DNA of 64,000 bases from assembly GCA_902651635.1 (NCBI GenBank), contig CACRSC010000013.1, forward strand, positions 229,419-293,418. The letters run 5' to 3'. The translations under genes were made by a program, and so were the position numbers. The stretch is from Mastigamoeba balamuthi (Eukaryota > Evosea > Mastigamoebida > Mastigamoebidae). Shown here piece after piece: positions 35,044-47,700 of this stretch (its first letter is position 1; every line of letters starts with the position of its first letter). Below the pieces are notes generated by a model. That model worked only from the letters and a program-made list of their open reading frames with translations. It made no database searches and had not been told where the DNA came from.

Positions 35044-38000
35044 CTAGGCAGGGGGAGGGGTGGTCGCGGGCGCTGGCGACACCTGCGACGCCGAATCCAG
35101 GTTACTAAACGGCATGACCGCCGCAGGGATCGTGGGAGGCTGCTCGAGCGGGAAGAGCCCCAGGGACTGCATCTGCGCGTCGGGCGCCAGGTTGGACGAC
35201 CCAGGCGACGGCAGGACGCCCACGAGGCCCGAGGGCGTCGACAAAACCGAAGTGCCGCCGATCTCGGGCGACTGGAACTCAAAGTGCCCAGCCCCGGGCT
35301 CGCTGTGCGACATCATCAGCACGGGCACCACGGCCTCGGGGCCCGGGCCCGACGTCCTGCTGTCGTCGGTGATGTGCAGCTGGCTGAAGTCCGACGGCAG
35401 CTCGAACTGCCCGATCGACGCGAACGTCGCGGGCCAGGAGCGCAGGACGGTGAAGATGGTGGGCCTGCGGTCGGGCTGCGGCTCCCAGCACTGGTACAGC
35501 AGCTCCACGACCTCCTTGGGTGTGGTCGCGTCGGGCTCGGGGTGCTGGGCGATCGGGCCCAGCGGGACGGAGCTCGACGACGAGGAGCTCTTGCTCGCTG
35601 TCACGGGCCCCGAGGTCGCGGCCTTTGCGGGGGCAGCAGGCGCGCCCTGCTTCGACTGGAAGAGCTCCCAGAGGACCACGCCGAAGGCCCACACGTCCGT
35701 CGCCTGTGTCAGTATGCCGGTGGCGACCTCTGGCGCCAGCCACTCCTGGCTCTTGAGCTCCTTCGAGTGCGACCCCGAGGACGACTTGCGCGCGCCCGCG
35801 GTTCGGGAGAACCAGAAGTCGGAGACCTTGGTGGTGAGCTTGTCGTCTATCATCAGGCTCCTCGTGGAGATGCTGCCGTGGACGATGGGGGGCTTGGACG
35901 CGTGCAGGTACGCGATGCCCTTGACCACGTCAAACGCCATCGCGATCAGAGTGAACACCGCCAGCTGCCCCCTGTTCCGCGCCAGGTACTCCTTCAGCGA
36001 CCCTCCAGACATGTACTCGCTGACAACATAAAGCTCGTTGCGGGTCTCGCAGTAGCCCATGAGCATGAGGAGGTTGGGGTGGTGCAGCTTGTGCAGCAGC
36101 CCGATCTCCTCCTTGATGGTCGCCAGGTCTCCCTTGTTCACCTTCTTCTTGTCGATCACCTTGATGGCCACAGTCGTCCCGTGCCAGTCGCCCACGTGCA
36201 CAGCGCCAAGGCGGCCCTTTCCAATGCACTCGTTGATCTCGAGGTCGGGGCGCTTGATGTTCAGGAACGACAGGGTACGCCGCGAGTGCGCATAGAAGAC
36301 CGTCGAGAGCAGGACGATGAAGAGCACCGCGACGCCGAGGCCCAGGGCGAGCCCCAGCGTGAGCCCGAGGTTGTCCTCCTTCTTGGGCACGAGTCTGTAG
36401 TCGGTCGGGTCGAAGCCCGAGAGCGGGAAGACCACGTCGTATGACACGTAGCCGAAGACCTCGCCCGACTGCCACTGCGTGATGTAGACCCTGTCGAGGC
36501 CCTGGTTGCTGCAGCGCACGCCCGTGCCCTTCTCGCACACGTTGGTGAAGGACCCGACGCTGAAGCCGCCGACGTCGAAGACCTTCTTCGTGTAGACCGT
36601 CTCGACGAGCAGCTTGGACGTTAGGTGCGGCGGCGAGCCCGTCTCGGTGACGGTGTTGTCGACGGCGTCGATGATGGCGTTGAAGAAGAGCCCGACGAAG
36701 AAGCCGCGGAACGAGGACTCGCCCCTGTCGATCTCCGAGACCCACTGCTCGTACTGCTGCCGCGCCTCGTGCGACTTGGACAGCATCGCCAGCGGCGGCG
36801 TGCTGCAGAGCAGGTGCGCGCCGACCATGACGTTGAGCAGCGTGCCCACTCGCCGCTTGACGGCCGCGACGAGCAGGTCCTGCAGGACGTCGGAGCAGAG
36901 CATCTTGGTCTTGTTGCGCGTGTCGCTGTCCGCGTAGAGGTTCGCCAGGAACACCGCGGCGCCCTCGGACTGGCCCGCGAAGACGTACGCGTCGATGCCG
37001 GGCTGCGACCCGGTGGAGTCGGTGAACTGGACATCTGTGACGTGGAGCTCCGAGATGTTCTTGCCGACTTCGACCACCGCGTTCTTGTACTCGACGCTCG
37101 CGTCGCTGGGCTCGTAGACGACGGCGATGCGCGTGGCCCAGGGGCACGAGGCGCGCAGGTAGCTCAGGGCCACGCGCGCCTCCTGCTTCATGAGCGGGAC
37201 GAGGTTGACGACGTCGCTGCTGTCGCTGAACGGGAACCGCAGCGCAAACGACCCCGAGAGCGGCGCCACGATGGGGAACTCCTTGACTTTCCTCGACGCC
37301 GCGGCCTCGGCGACGGCGTCGCTGACCGAGAGGCTGTCGAGGCCCACGACGGCCAGCGCGGAGGAGCCGATCATGCCCTTGACGTTGTCCGTGACGCTGT
37401 CGCCCCGGAAGTTGGCGACGAGCGCGATGTGGTTCTTGGTGGTGCGCACGCTGTTGGCGGCCGAGAGCGCGGCGCTGAGGCCCAGGCGGACGGCGCCGTC
37501 GAGGTCGCTCTGCCCGCCCGTCTCGGCGAGCGAGAAGCCGATGACGGCCCTGTGCGTGAGCGTCCAGTTGGGGACGTTGCAGCCCGCGAACTTGAACGAC
37601 GTCGACGCCTCCTCGATGAGCGCCCCCGTGTCGAGGTCCATGCGGTCCATGAACAGCTCGTGCAGGCCGTGGTTGCAGAGGTCGTCGGCAGACTGCGGGG
37701 CCACGCCGTCGCCGTAGGGCCCGTAGACGGTGCCGCGGAGGTCGAACGTGCGGTACGAGCGGTACACAGCGTCGAGGAACCTCGCGCGCGTCAGCGGCCA
37801 CCCGTAGATCTCCAGCGCGCGCATGGCCGCCGTCGTGATCAGGCGGCCCACGATGTACCCCTCCAGCATGTCCGCGTCGGGCTTCTGCGCTGTCGTGGTC
37901 GCGTTGTACGACGCCCAGAACTCACTAGAGCGGGAAACAGAATTCGAATTCAATCATGAATTCGGGGGGCTGTCAGTTTGCTTTCCAGGAAAACTGAGCG

Positions 38001-39050
38001 CGGGGTGGCGGGTGCGGGCGAGCGGCCGCACGAGATCAGCGCGGAGCTGGAGGAGGGCTGCGGGACGTGCTGCTGGAAGTAGACCTGCGAGCCCTGGGCC
38101 TTGAGCGCGGCGCGCGTGGCCGCGCTGAGGGCTGCGAAGACGTCGGTGGGCCCCGGGTTGGCGCCGCAGACGAACGTCACGTTGGGCGCGCCGCGCGCGG
38201 AGACGGCGGCGATGATGGGCGCGGTCAGCGTGCGCGTCGAGACGAGCACGACGTCGCGCGGGAAGCGCAGCCCGGTGCCCGCGAAGGCCGCGGGGACCGC
38301 GAGCAGCTCGTCGACGACGGCGGCGACGTCCGCGGGCCCCGCGCTGGTCGAGAGGTTGACGAAGGCCCAGGGGTCGACGCGGAGGTTGGCGAAGGCCACG
38401 CGCAGGTACGCCGTCGAGAGCTCCGCGTAGGGCGTCTGCAGCGCGACGACGGCCGTGCGGTTGAGCGCCCCGAAGTCGCGCGAGAGGAACGAGAGCACCG
38501 CGCTCATCTCGTCGACGGCCTCGGAGCGCACGTTGACGACGCCCAGCCGCCCGTCGGCCCCTGCGACCAGCGCCGGGTCGCGCAGGTCCGGCGAGCTCGA
38601 GAGCGCCCCGACGAGCGGCACGCGCGTGCCCGCGGGTCCCTCGAGCCCGCGCAGCTCCGCGAGGACCGCCTCGCTCGACGCGCTGCCCACCGTCGCCGCC
38701 ACGACCATCGCCGCGTCGGTCCCGTTGCACGCGAGCGCCCGCGCGTTGGCGGCGCTGCGCGAGGCGTCGCCGGCGTCGTCGAGCCAGCGCAGCTCGAAGC
38801 GCAGCCGCGAGATGGCGCTGGCGTCGCGCAGGGCGCAGGCGAGGCCCAGGCGGCTGTTGGCCCCCGACGTCGTCTGCGCCGGCGACGTCACGCCCACGAC
38901 CACCGCCGGCGCCCCGGTGGTCGCCGAGGGCTCTGCCCCGCAGGCCGTCCCCGCACGCGCGCAGGCCGCGCACAGCAGCAGCGGCAGCAGCAGAAGCGCA
39001 GGCAGCGGAGGCAGCGCTGCAGGGCGCCGTCGCAGTGCCCTGAGGGCCAT
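35044..39050 (-). CDS. Receptor pseudokinase copy H (beta-3 Lys retained)
   Basis: Minus-strand exons 39050-38032 and 37924-35044 (107-bp intron, phase 2, TC+T Ser codon before EFWAS) give 1299 aa. I chose the ATG at 39050 because it gives MALRALRR followed by a Leu-rich signal peptide; an upstream in-frame ATG at 39209 would add a Pro-rich stretch before it. TM lies near 862. The loop is IGKGRLG, beta-3 is VAIK, HGS is at 1022 with STRSLMI, and the metal motif is DFWFS. Flytrap 2 ends with CSNQG instead of CCNQG. The tail is Pro-rich, and its conserved motif is shortened to MMSHSEPGAGHFEF. Confidence 0.86.
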
Positions 39051-39974
39051 CCCGTGGAGGGGAGTGGGAGTGGGAGAGAGGAGAGGTGGTGGTGGTGGGA
39101 CGGGGGACGGGGGTCGCGATGCAGGGGAGGCGGCGGCACTGATGGGGCCCCCACACAGGAAGTGCACCACGACGTGTGAGCGGACGCGCACCTGCCGCAC
39201 GAAACACACAGAGGAATGAGGAAAAAATAAATCGTGTAAAACGGCTTTTTAAAAACGTTGACAGGGGGGCGGATCAACTCTGCCCTCGCGCGCTGCTGAG
39301 AATCGCCGCGTGGCGTCCCGTGGCGACCCGGTGGACGCGTCTCGCTCGGTTTCGGCGGCCCTGGGCGTTGCTGTGGGTGGGGTCAGGGGGCTGAGATACG
39401 GTGGCGGTGTGGGCTCTCACGCCTGTGGGGTGGGTGGGGGGTGTCACAGGCACAGCGGCGGCGCGACGAAAAGGCCGCGAGTGTATTCGAGCGTTTTCTC
39501 CGCACCGTTTCGGGCATCAGGGGGAAATGGGTGGGAAAAGCGCCGGAGGACCCCTCCAGCAACGCTCCGGCGACCAGCGCGACGGGAGCCCCCGGCGAGC
39601 AGAGCAGAAGACCCGGCGGTGTCCTTCCAGAAAAACGGCAGAGGTGTTTCTTCCACGTGCGTTTGTTGTGATGTGTTGAGAGTATGCTGGGCTGAGCGGG
39701 TCTTTCTCGGTTTTTTCCGCATTTCCATCCCACAGCCCGCTTCTCCCGTGTACTTAGATGGTTGCGTCCTGCTGGCGTGTGTTCCTCTGGGTCCTCATAC
39801 GGGTTTGTTTGTTTGGGGGAATCCTGCCTTGGGAGCGTTGCCCTGCATGCACTTAACTGAGTCGGGGCATTGGTCCATCGAATTCCCTGGACTGCTGCGG
39901 TGCCACTCACACCAGAGGGACCTGTGTTGTCCGCCTGTGTAAAGCCGTCTTGACCTGAATCCGGGATACTAGTT
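39051..39974. other. Intergenic between copies H and I
   Basis: About 920 bp forming the promoter side of copy H and the 3' side of copy I. Mixed composition. No gene, repeat or poly(A) hexamer for copy I was found. Confidence 0.55.
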
Positions 39975-42900
39975 TTAGCTGCGTCTTTGTACGCCCGAGC
40001 GCTTTGACTGTTCCTCGGTGCTCAAGCGGTGCTGCGGGGCCTTGCTCGTGCGAGTGCCTTGCTGCCTCGGCTCGTGTTCACCAGGTTCGCCGTAAGACGT
40101 CTCTGGAGGAGCCAGTGCCGCTGCGACGAGGCCACACGGAAGAGAGACCAGCGCTGTCCCGGCCATTTCCGAGGGCGTCTGGAACTCAAAGTGCAGCGAC
40201 TGAGCCGCCTCGCGCTCGCTGTGCGACATCATGGCCACGGGCACCACAGCGTCGGGCCCCGTCTCCGACGTCCTGCTGCTGTCGTCGGTGATCTGCGCCT
40301 GGCTGAGGTCCGAGGGCAGCTCGAAGCGGCCGATCGACGCGAAGGTGGAGGGCCACGAGCGCAGGACAGTGAAGATGGTGGGCCTCTGGTCGGGTTGCGG
40401 CTCCCAGCACTGGTACAGCAGCTCCACCACCTCCTTGGGTGTGCTCGCGTCTGGCTCGGGGTGCGGCGCGACCTGGACGCTCATCGGGATTGAGCTTGAC
40501 GAGCTCTTGCTCGCCGAAACAGGACCGGACACCAGCGCCGTTGACTCGGTCGATTGGGCTGCACGCATGTTGCTCTGGAAGAGCTCCCACAGCACAATTC
40601 CGAAGGCCCACACGTCCGACGCAGGCACTAGAAGCCCGCTGGAGACCTCTGGTGCCATCCACTCCTGGGTTCTCATCGGCGACGAGTGCGGCAGGGATGC
40701 CCCACCCGTGCGTTCCTTCTCTGCCATGCGGGAGAGCCAGAAGTCGGAGACCTTGGTGGTGAGCTTGTCGTCGACGAGGAGGCTGCGAGTGGAGATGCTT
40801 CCGTGGACGATGGGGGGCTTGGACGCGTGCAGGTACGCGATGCCCTTGACCACGTCAAACGCCATCGCGATCAGGCTGAACACCCCCAGCTGCCCTCTGT
40901 TCCGTGCCAGGTACTCCTTCAGCGACCCCCCGGACATGTACTCGCTCACCACGTACAGCTCGTTTCGAGTCTCGCAGTAGCCCATGAGCATGAGGAGGTT
41001 GGGGTGGTGCAGCTTGTGCAGCAGCCCGATCTCCTCCTTGATCGCCGTCTGCTCGGCCTTGGTGATGGCCTTCTTGTCGATAACTCGGATCACCACAGTC
41101 GTCCCGTGCCAGTCTCCCACGTGCAGGGGGCCCTGGCGGCCCCTTCCGATGCGCTCGTTGATCTCGAGGTCAGGGCGCTTGATGTTCAGGAACGACAGAA
41201 GCTTCTTAGAGTTCGAGTAGAAGACGAATGTCAGCACAGCCAGGAGGACAGCAGCCGCGCCCAGGCCAAGCGAAAGCGCCAAAGTGATGCCCAGCATGCT
41301 CTGGGGAGCGCGGCCACCCTTCGAACTCTTGACATCGAACTCTGACCCGCACTCTGCAAGAGATGCCTGAAACTTGACGAGTGTGAACTCTCCCGATTGC
41401 CACGCGAGGACGTAGACCCTGTCGAGGCCCTGGTTGCAGCACCGGATGGCGGTGCGCGTGAGGCACCCGTCCTCGAACGGGCCCACCGTTATGCCCCCGA
41501 CGTCGAACACCCTCTTCTTGTAGACCGCGTCCACGAGGTCACGCTCGGTGATCTGGCCCGCGGGCCCACTGGCCTCTGCGGCCCTGCCCTCGTCGATGGA
41601 CGCGACGACCGCCGAGACGAAGGCGCCGACGAAGAAGCCGCGGAACGAGGACTCGCCCCTGTCGTACCCAGAGACCCACTGCTCGTACTGCTGTCGCAGC
41701 TCGCTGCTGCGGGGGAGAGCGGCCAGAGGCGGCGTCTTGCTCAGCAGGTGGACGCCCTCCAAGCCCTCGCGGGGCACACCGAGGTCGTCCATGGCCCTGA
41801 GCAGCAGGTCCTGCGGAACCTCGGAGCACAGCATCTTGGGCGTCCGCCGCAGCCGCGGGTCCTTGAGCAGGAAGCTGAGCGTGCGCGCCGCCTCGGTGGG
41901 CCCGCCCGCGAAGACGATCGCGTCGACGCGGCCCACTGCCAGCGCCGAGGGGCCGAGAACGTCTCCGCGGTAGACGGCCTCACGAACGTCGAAGTGACTG
42001 CCGTTGCCCAGGTTCGCCGCGGCGTGCAGCGCCTGGTTGTACTCGGTGCCCACAGAGCTCTTCGTGAAGACGAGGTAGACCACCCGCTTGGCTTTGCCCT
42101 CTGGGGCCGGCGTCGAGTTGGCGATGAACTGCAGCGCCGCTGACATCTCCTGGTGCGCCAGCGGAACGACGTTGACGACGTTGCGCCGGAACGGGGAGCG
42201 CAGGTCCAGCGACCCCGAGAGCGGTGCGATCAGCGGTGTATCGGCGCCCCTGAGCCCCTCCAGCGCCTCGCTGGCGGCGCCGCTGCTGACTCCCACGACG
42301 GCGAGTGCGGGGGACCTCACGATCCGGCGGACGTTCTCCGATGACCTCGTTGTCGCGTTGGCTCTGAAGGTGGCGACCAGGACCATGTGGTCGCCTGCGG
42401 TCCGCTCGTTGCTGGCGGAGAGCGCGGCGGCGATGCCCAGGCGCACGGCGCCGTCAGCGGCGCTCTGCTGCTCGCTGCTGGCGGCCATCGTGAAGCCCAC
42501 GAACACGCGCTGGGACGCCGTCCAGTTGGGGACTCTGCAGCCGGCAAAGCGGAACGACGACGAGGGCTCGTCGGTGAGCTGCCCGGTGGCGAGGTCCATG
42601 CGGTCGATGTAGAGCTCGTGCGCGCCCTGGTTGCACCAGTCGTCGGCCGTCTGCGGGGCCGCGCCGTCGCCGTAGGGCCCGAACGTCACGCCGCGGAGGT
42701 CGAACGTGCGGTACGAGCGGAACACAGTGTCGAGGAGCCTCTGGCGCGTCAGCGGCCACCCGTAGATCTCCAGCGCCCGCGTCGCCGCCATCGCGATGAA
42801 GCGCCCCACCGCGTAGCCCTCGAGCGCGTACGCGTTGAGCAGCGTCGACCCCGTCCTGTTCATCGCCGCCCGGAAGTCTCTGCGCAGAGGCCCGCGGTCA

Positions 42901-43888
42901 GGAAGCGGGCCAGCGGCGAGGGAGGAGGAGCGCACCGGACGAGGGGCCTGTCGGAGGTGGGCTGCGGGACGTGCTGCAGGAAGTAGATCTCGACGCCGAG
43001 GTCGCTGAGCCTGCGGCGGAGCCCCGGGCTCTCCTTCTCGAGGGCCGCGTGGACGCTGGTCGGCGCCACGTTGGACCCGCACACGATCGTCATGCCGGCG
43101 ACCGCTCCCCTACGCTCCAGCGCCGCTATGACTGGCGCCGTCATGTGGCCCGTCGTCAGCATGACGACAGCGCGGGGCCTCTGCGACTTGTCGGCCACGT
43201 GGTCGGGGGCCTTCAGAACCGCCTCGGCGACGGCCTGTGCGTCGGGCGAGGCCTCGACGACGGCCCAGGGCCTCGCGCCCACGGTGCCCAGCGCGGCGCC
43301 GATGTAGGCGAGGGCGCCGCTGCCGTAGGCCGTGCCCGCCGGCAGCACGACGGCCGTCCTGTTGAGCGACCCGAAGTCGCGCGAGAGGAACGAGACGACG
43401 GCGCTCATCTCGTCGCCGCCGCCGACGCGCACGTTGACGACCCGCACGCGCCCGTCGTGCCACGTCACGCGGCCGCGGTCGCGCAGCTCACCGGAGCTCG
43501 AGAGGGCGCCGACGAGCGGCGCCGGTGTCGACGCGGGACCCGCGATGTCGCCGAGCGCCCGGGCGGTCCGCTCGGTGGCCCCGGCGCCGACGACGCCGGC
43601 GACGACGAGGGCCCCGCGGGCGCAGACGAGCTCGGCCACGTTGGCGGCGGCCAGCGTGTCGTTGTAGCGGTCGTCGAGCCACGCGAGGGCGAAGCGCAGG
43701 CGCGAGATGGCCGTGGCCTCTGCGAGGGCCGCCGCGAGACCTGCGCGGCTGCCGGCGCCCGAGACGCTCAGCGGCGACGACGTCGTCGCCACGACGACCT
43801 CTGGCCGCTCGAGAGTGGCGACGGGCTCCCGCTGCTCGCAGGCGAGCGCCCCGAGCGTGGCGAGCAGGGCGAGGCTGAGGACGCGCAT
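39975..43888 (-). CDS. Receptor pseudokinase copy I
   Basis: Minus-strand exons 43888-42936 and 42879-39975 (56-bp intron, phase 2) give 1285 aa. The signal peptide is MRVLSLALLATLGALA. It belongs to the GGGDEMSA subgroup, and the second exon begins DFRAAMNRT, like F, G and J. TM lies near 842. The kinase-like domain has IGRGRQG preceded by NER instead of NEC, VVIR instead of VAIR/VAIK, KKAITKAEQ, HGS (1010) and DFWLS. The tail keeps MMSHSEREAAQSLHFEF and then a long basic extension ending KRSGVQRRS that other copies lack. Confidence 0.87.
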
Positions 43889-44797
43889 TCGGAGCAGCTG
43901 CTCTGAGACTCGTATTGCTGTGGGTGCTGAGAACTGTTGTTGTGCGTTGTGTTGAGTGGACTTTGGATTTCCGTCGAGACGTCAGCAGTGCTGGTTGCGT
44001 CCCGCTGGGAAGAAGCGCTGGGCGGGGCGGCGAGTGGGGTGGCACTCGGTGTGAGGGCACGGCAGGGCACGGGGGTCGGCCAGTGCGCCTCGGGAAGCAG
44101 GAGAGGGAGCAGAGTGGAGAGACCCGGGAAAATTCCAGAATCGGACGCGTCGCAGGCAGAGACCCGCTGAACTCTCCGATTTCAGCGCGTTCGGGGAAGC
44201 AGAAAAGCACGACGGAGTCGGCTCATGGCCCTTGATCGGTTCAGCAACGCCAGACGTCGGGTGCCCGCTGGAGAGCAGCGCTCTGGTGTGTCCGGGTGAG
44301 CAACGCCGCTGATTCACCATCTATGGGCACCTGTGGTCCATGCAGGGCGAAGCGATGCTCTTGTTGTGGGTTGAGCGCCATCCCCAGGCTCAGTTTCAGA
44401 CCATTTCACGCCTTCTGAGTCCAGATGCGTCGGTTGTGTCGAGATGACCACTAAACAGCGCTTTTGAGGCGGTGGTGGTGTTGTGGGAGCCATAGACCCT
44501 GGTCCAGAGTGAGCACTGCAGGCTGCCCACGGCCGCAGGGCCGAGGAGCTTCAACAAACAGAGAAGGAACCACAGGCAGAGATACCTGTGGTTCTCTTAC
44601 CGCTCGCCATAGATCGCGCGCAGTTATCGCTCAGTGTATCCATCCCCGACTGAGAATAGGATTCAGACACGTCATATTGGGTATACTGAGTAGCAAGCGC
44701 GTAATTATAAGCCGTGATGGACGTAGGTATGTACACAGCACTCTCACACCCGCTCTGTCTCCCTGTCTCGCGCGCATACAACTGCCACCCCCCGGCT
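43889..44797. other. Intergenic between copies I and J
   Basis: About 910 bp, the copy I promoter side and copy J 3' side. Its plus strand carries short ORFs without coding bias. No recognised element. Confidence 0.55.
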
Positions 44798-47700
44798 CTA
44801 CTCGAGCGAGCTCAGGGGGGGCACCGCTGTCGCAGAGGTCGGCGCCACCACCGACGGCGAGCAGAACCCCGCGGACTGCATCGAGACGGCCGAGGCGACC
44901 GACGCGTTCTGCTGCAGCTCGAAGCGCAGCGACTGGACCGCCGGCTGCTCGCTGAGCGACATCGACGCCGCCGCCGCCGCGTCGTGCGCCCACGTCTTGC
45001 TGCCGTCGTCGGTGGCGCCCAGCGCCATGCTCAGGTCCGAGGGCACCTCGAACTCCCCGATCGACGCGAACGTCGAGGGCCAGAGGCACAGCACCTGGAA
45101 GATCGAGGGCCTCTGGCCGGGCTGCGGCTCCCAGCAGCGGCTCAGCAGCCCCACGGCCTCCTTGGGCGTGCTCGCGTCGGGCTCGGGGTGCTGCGCCAGG
45201 CCCTCGAGCTGCACGGAGCTCGAGGAGCTCTTGGTCGCGGAGCCCTCGCCGGCAGACGGCACCGGCAGTGCGGGCGGCGCGGGCAACGCGTCGGGCGAGC
45301 TGCTCTGGAAGAGCTCCCAGAGCACGACGCCGAAGGCCCACACGTCGGTGGCTGTAGTCATCACGGAGCCGGCGGCGATCTCGGGGGCCAGCCACTCGTC
45401 GTTCCTGTTGGCCATGTGCGGGTACGAGTGCGACGACGAGGCCTTGCGCGCGGGTCCGGTGTACCAGAAGTCGGAGACCTTGGTGGTGAGCTTGTCGTCG
45501 ACGAGGAGGCTCCGCGTCGAGATGCTGCCGTGGACGATGGGGGGCTTGGACGCGTGCAGGTACGCGATGCCCTTGACCACGTCAAACGCCATCGCGATCA
45601 GGCTGAACACCCCCAGCTGCCCTCTGTTCCGCGCCAGGTACTCCTTCAGCGACCCTCCGGACATGTACTCGCTCACCACGTACAGCTCGTTGCGGGTCTC
45701 GCAGTAGCCCATGAGCATGAGGAGGTTGGGGTGGTGCAGCTTGTGCAGCAGCCCGATCTCCTCCTTGATCGCCGTCTGCTCGGCCTTGGTGATGGCCTTC
45801 TTTTCGATCACGCGGATGGCCACTGTCGTCCCGTGCCAGTCGCCCACGTGCAGCGGGCCCAGGCGGCCCTGGCCGATGCACTCGTTGATCTCGAGCTCGG
45901 GCTTCTGGATGTTCAGGAACGACAGCGTCCGCTTCGAGTGCGCGTAGATCAGCCAGACGAGACCCACGATGAACACTGCGCAGACGCCCAGGCCGCAGGC
46001 CAGCGCCAGTATGAGCCCCAGCGACTGGTCCTCCTGCTTCTCGGGCACCGGGACAGCAGGGTGGTCGGCAAAGTCCGAGCCGCAGTAGCCCAGCCCCGCG
46101 TCGAACGGCACGAGCGCGAACGACGTGTCGCGCAGCCACGCGGTGACGTAGACCGTGTCGAGGCCCTGGTTGCAGCAGCTCACGACGGTGGCCGCCGTGC
46201 ACTGGTCCGAGAACGGCCCGACGGTGAACTTGCCGACGTCGAACGTGCGCTTCTTGTAGACGACCTCGACGAGGGTCTCTGCGGTGACGGCGGCGGCCCT
46301 GCCGAGCGCGCCGTCGTCGATGGCGCCGACGAGCGCCGAGACGAAGGCGCCGACGAAGAAGCCGCGGAACGAGGACTCGCCCCTGTCGACCTCCGAGACC
46401 CACAGCTCGTACTCCTGCCGCAGCGGGCTCGAGCTCTGCAGCATCGCCAGCGGCGGCGTCTTGCTCAGCAGGTGCACGCCCGCCAGCGCCCCGAGCGCCC
46501 CGGCGGCCGCCAGCTCGCCGACCAGCAGGTCCTGCGGCACGTCCGAGCACAGCATCTTCTTCCTGCCCGCGTACGCCGCGCTGCCGACGAGCCTCTCCAG
46601 CGCCACGAGGAACTGCGCGGCCGCGCGCGTGCTCCCCGCGAAGTAGAACGCGTCGGCCGACGCCTCCGGGGCCAGCGACGACGCGGTGACGTTGGGCGAG
46701 GGCGCGAGGGACAACAGGCTGAGGGCCGTGTTTTGCGCTTCGGTGAGGACACCGTGGCTGCGGACGCGCTGCAGGGCGTCGGCGTAGCCCGGCGCGTCGG
46801 CGGCGAGGACGACGGCCACGCGGCCGGCCGAGGCGTTGGCGCGGAAGACGAAGCGGAGCGCCGTCGCGAGCTCCTGCTCGGCCGAGGGCACGACGTTGAC
46901 GACGTTCCTGTTGTCCGCGAACGGCCAGCGCAGCGCCCAGGCGCCCGAGAGCGGCGCCACGAGCGGCACGCGCTGGGCGGTGCTCAGGAGCTCCGTCCGC
47001 GCGTCGCCCGCCGCGGCGCTGGGCGAGGCCGCGACGGCCACGACGCCGTAGCGGACGAGGTCGTTGACGTTGCGGCGGGCGTCGGGCCCGCGTGCGCTGG
47101 CGACGAGCAGGTTGCGCGCAGCGGCCGCGCGGGCGCTGTTCGAGGCCGCCAGGGCCGCGGTGAGGCCCAGGCGGGCCATGTCGTCGGCGGCGCTCTGCTC
47201 GGCGGCGCTGGGCATCGCGTGGCCCACGAGGACGCGCTCCGCGACGGACCAGTTGAGCGCGTGGCAGCCCGCGAACCTGAACGACGACGACGGGGCCTCG
47301 CGCAGGGCGCCCGTCTCGAGGTCGAGCTGGTTGATGTAGAGCTCGTGCGCGCCCTGGTTGCACCAGTCGTCGGCCGTCTGCGGGGCCGCGCCGTCGCCGT
47401 AGGGCCCCAGCGCGACGCCGCGGAGGTCGAACGTGCGGTACGTGCGGAACACCGCGTCGAGGAACGTCGCGCGCGTCAGCGGCCACCCGTGGATCTCCAG
47501 CGCCCGCGTCGCCGCCATCGCCACGAGGCGCCCCACGACGTACCCCTCGAGCGCGTACACGTCGCTGGCCCACGCCGACGAGTTGGACGTCCTGTTCATC
47601 GCTGCCAGGAAATCCCTGCGTTGACGTCAGCGGCCAGCGGCCAGGGGTGGGGGGGGACGCAACTGGACGATGGGGAGGGCGGAGCCGGGCTGCGGCTGCG

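Noticed and set aside
39310-39942. 210-codon ORF between copies H and I
   Set aside because: No family match and it lies in the region expected to be promoter and 3' flank; composition is not gene-like throughout.
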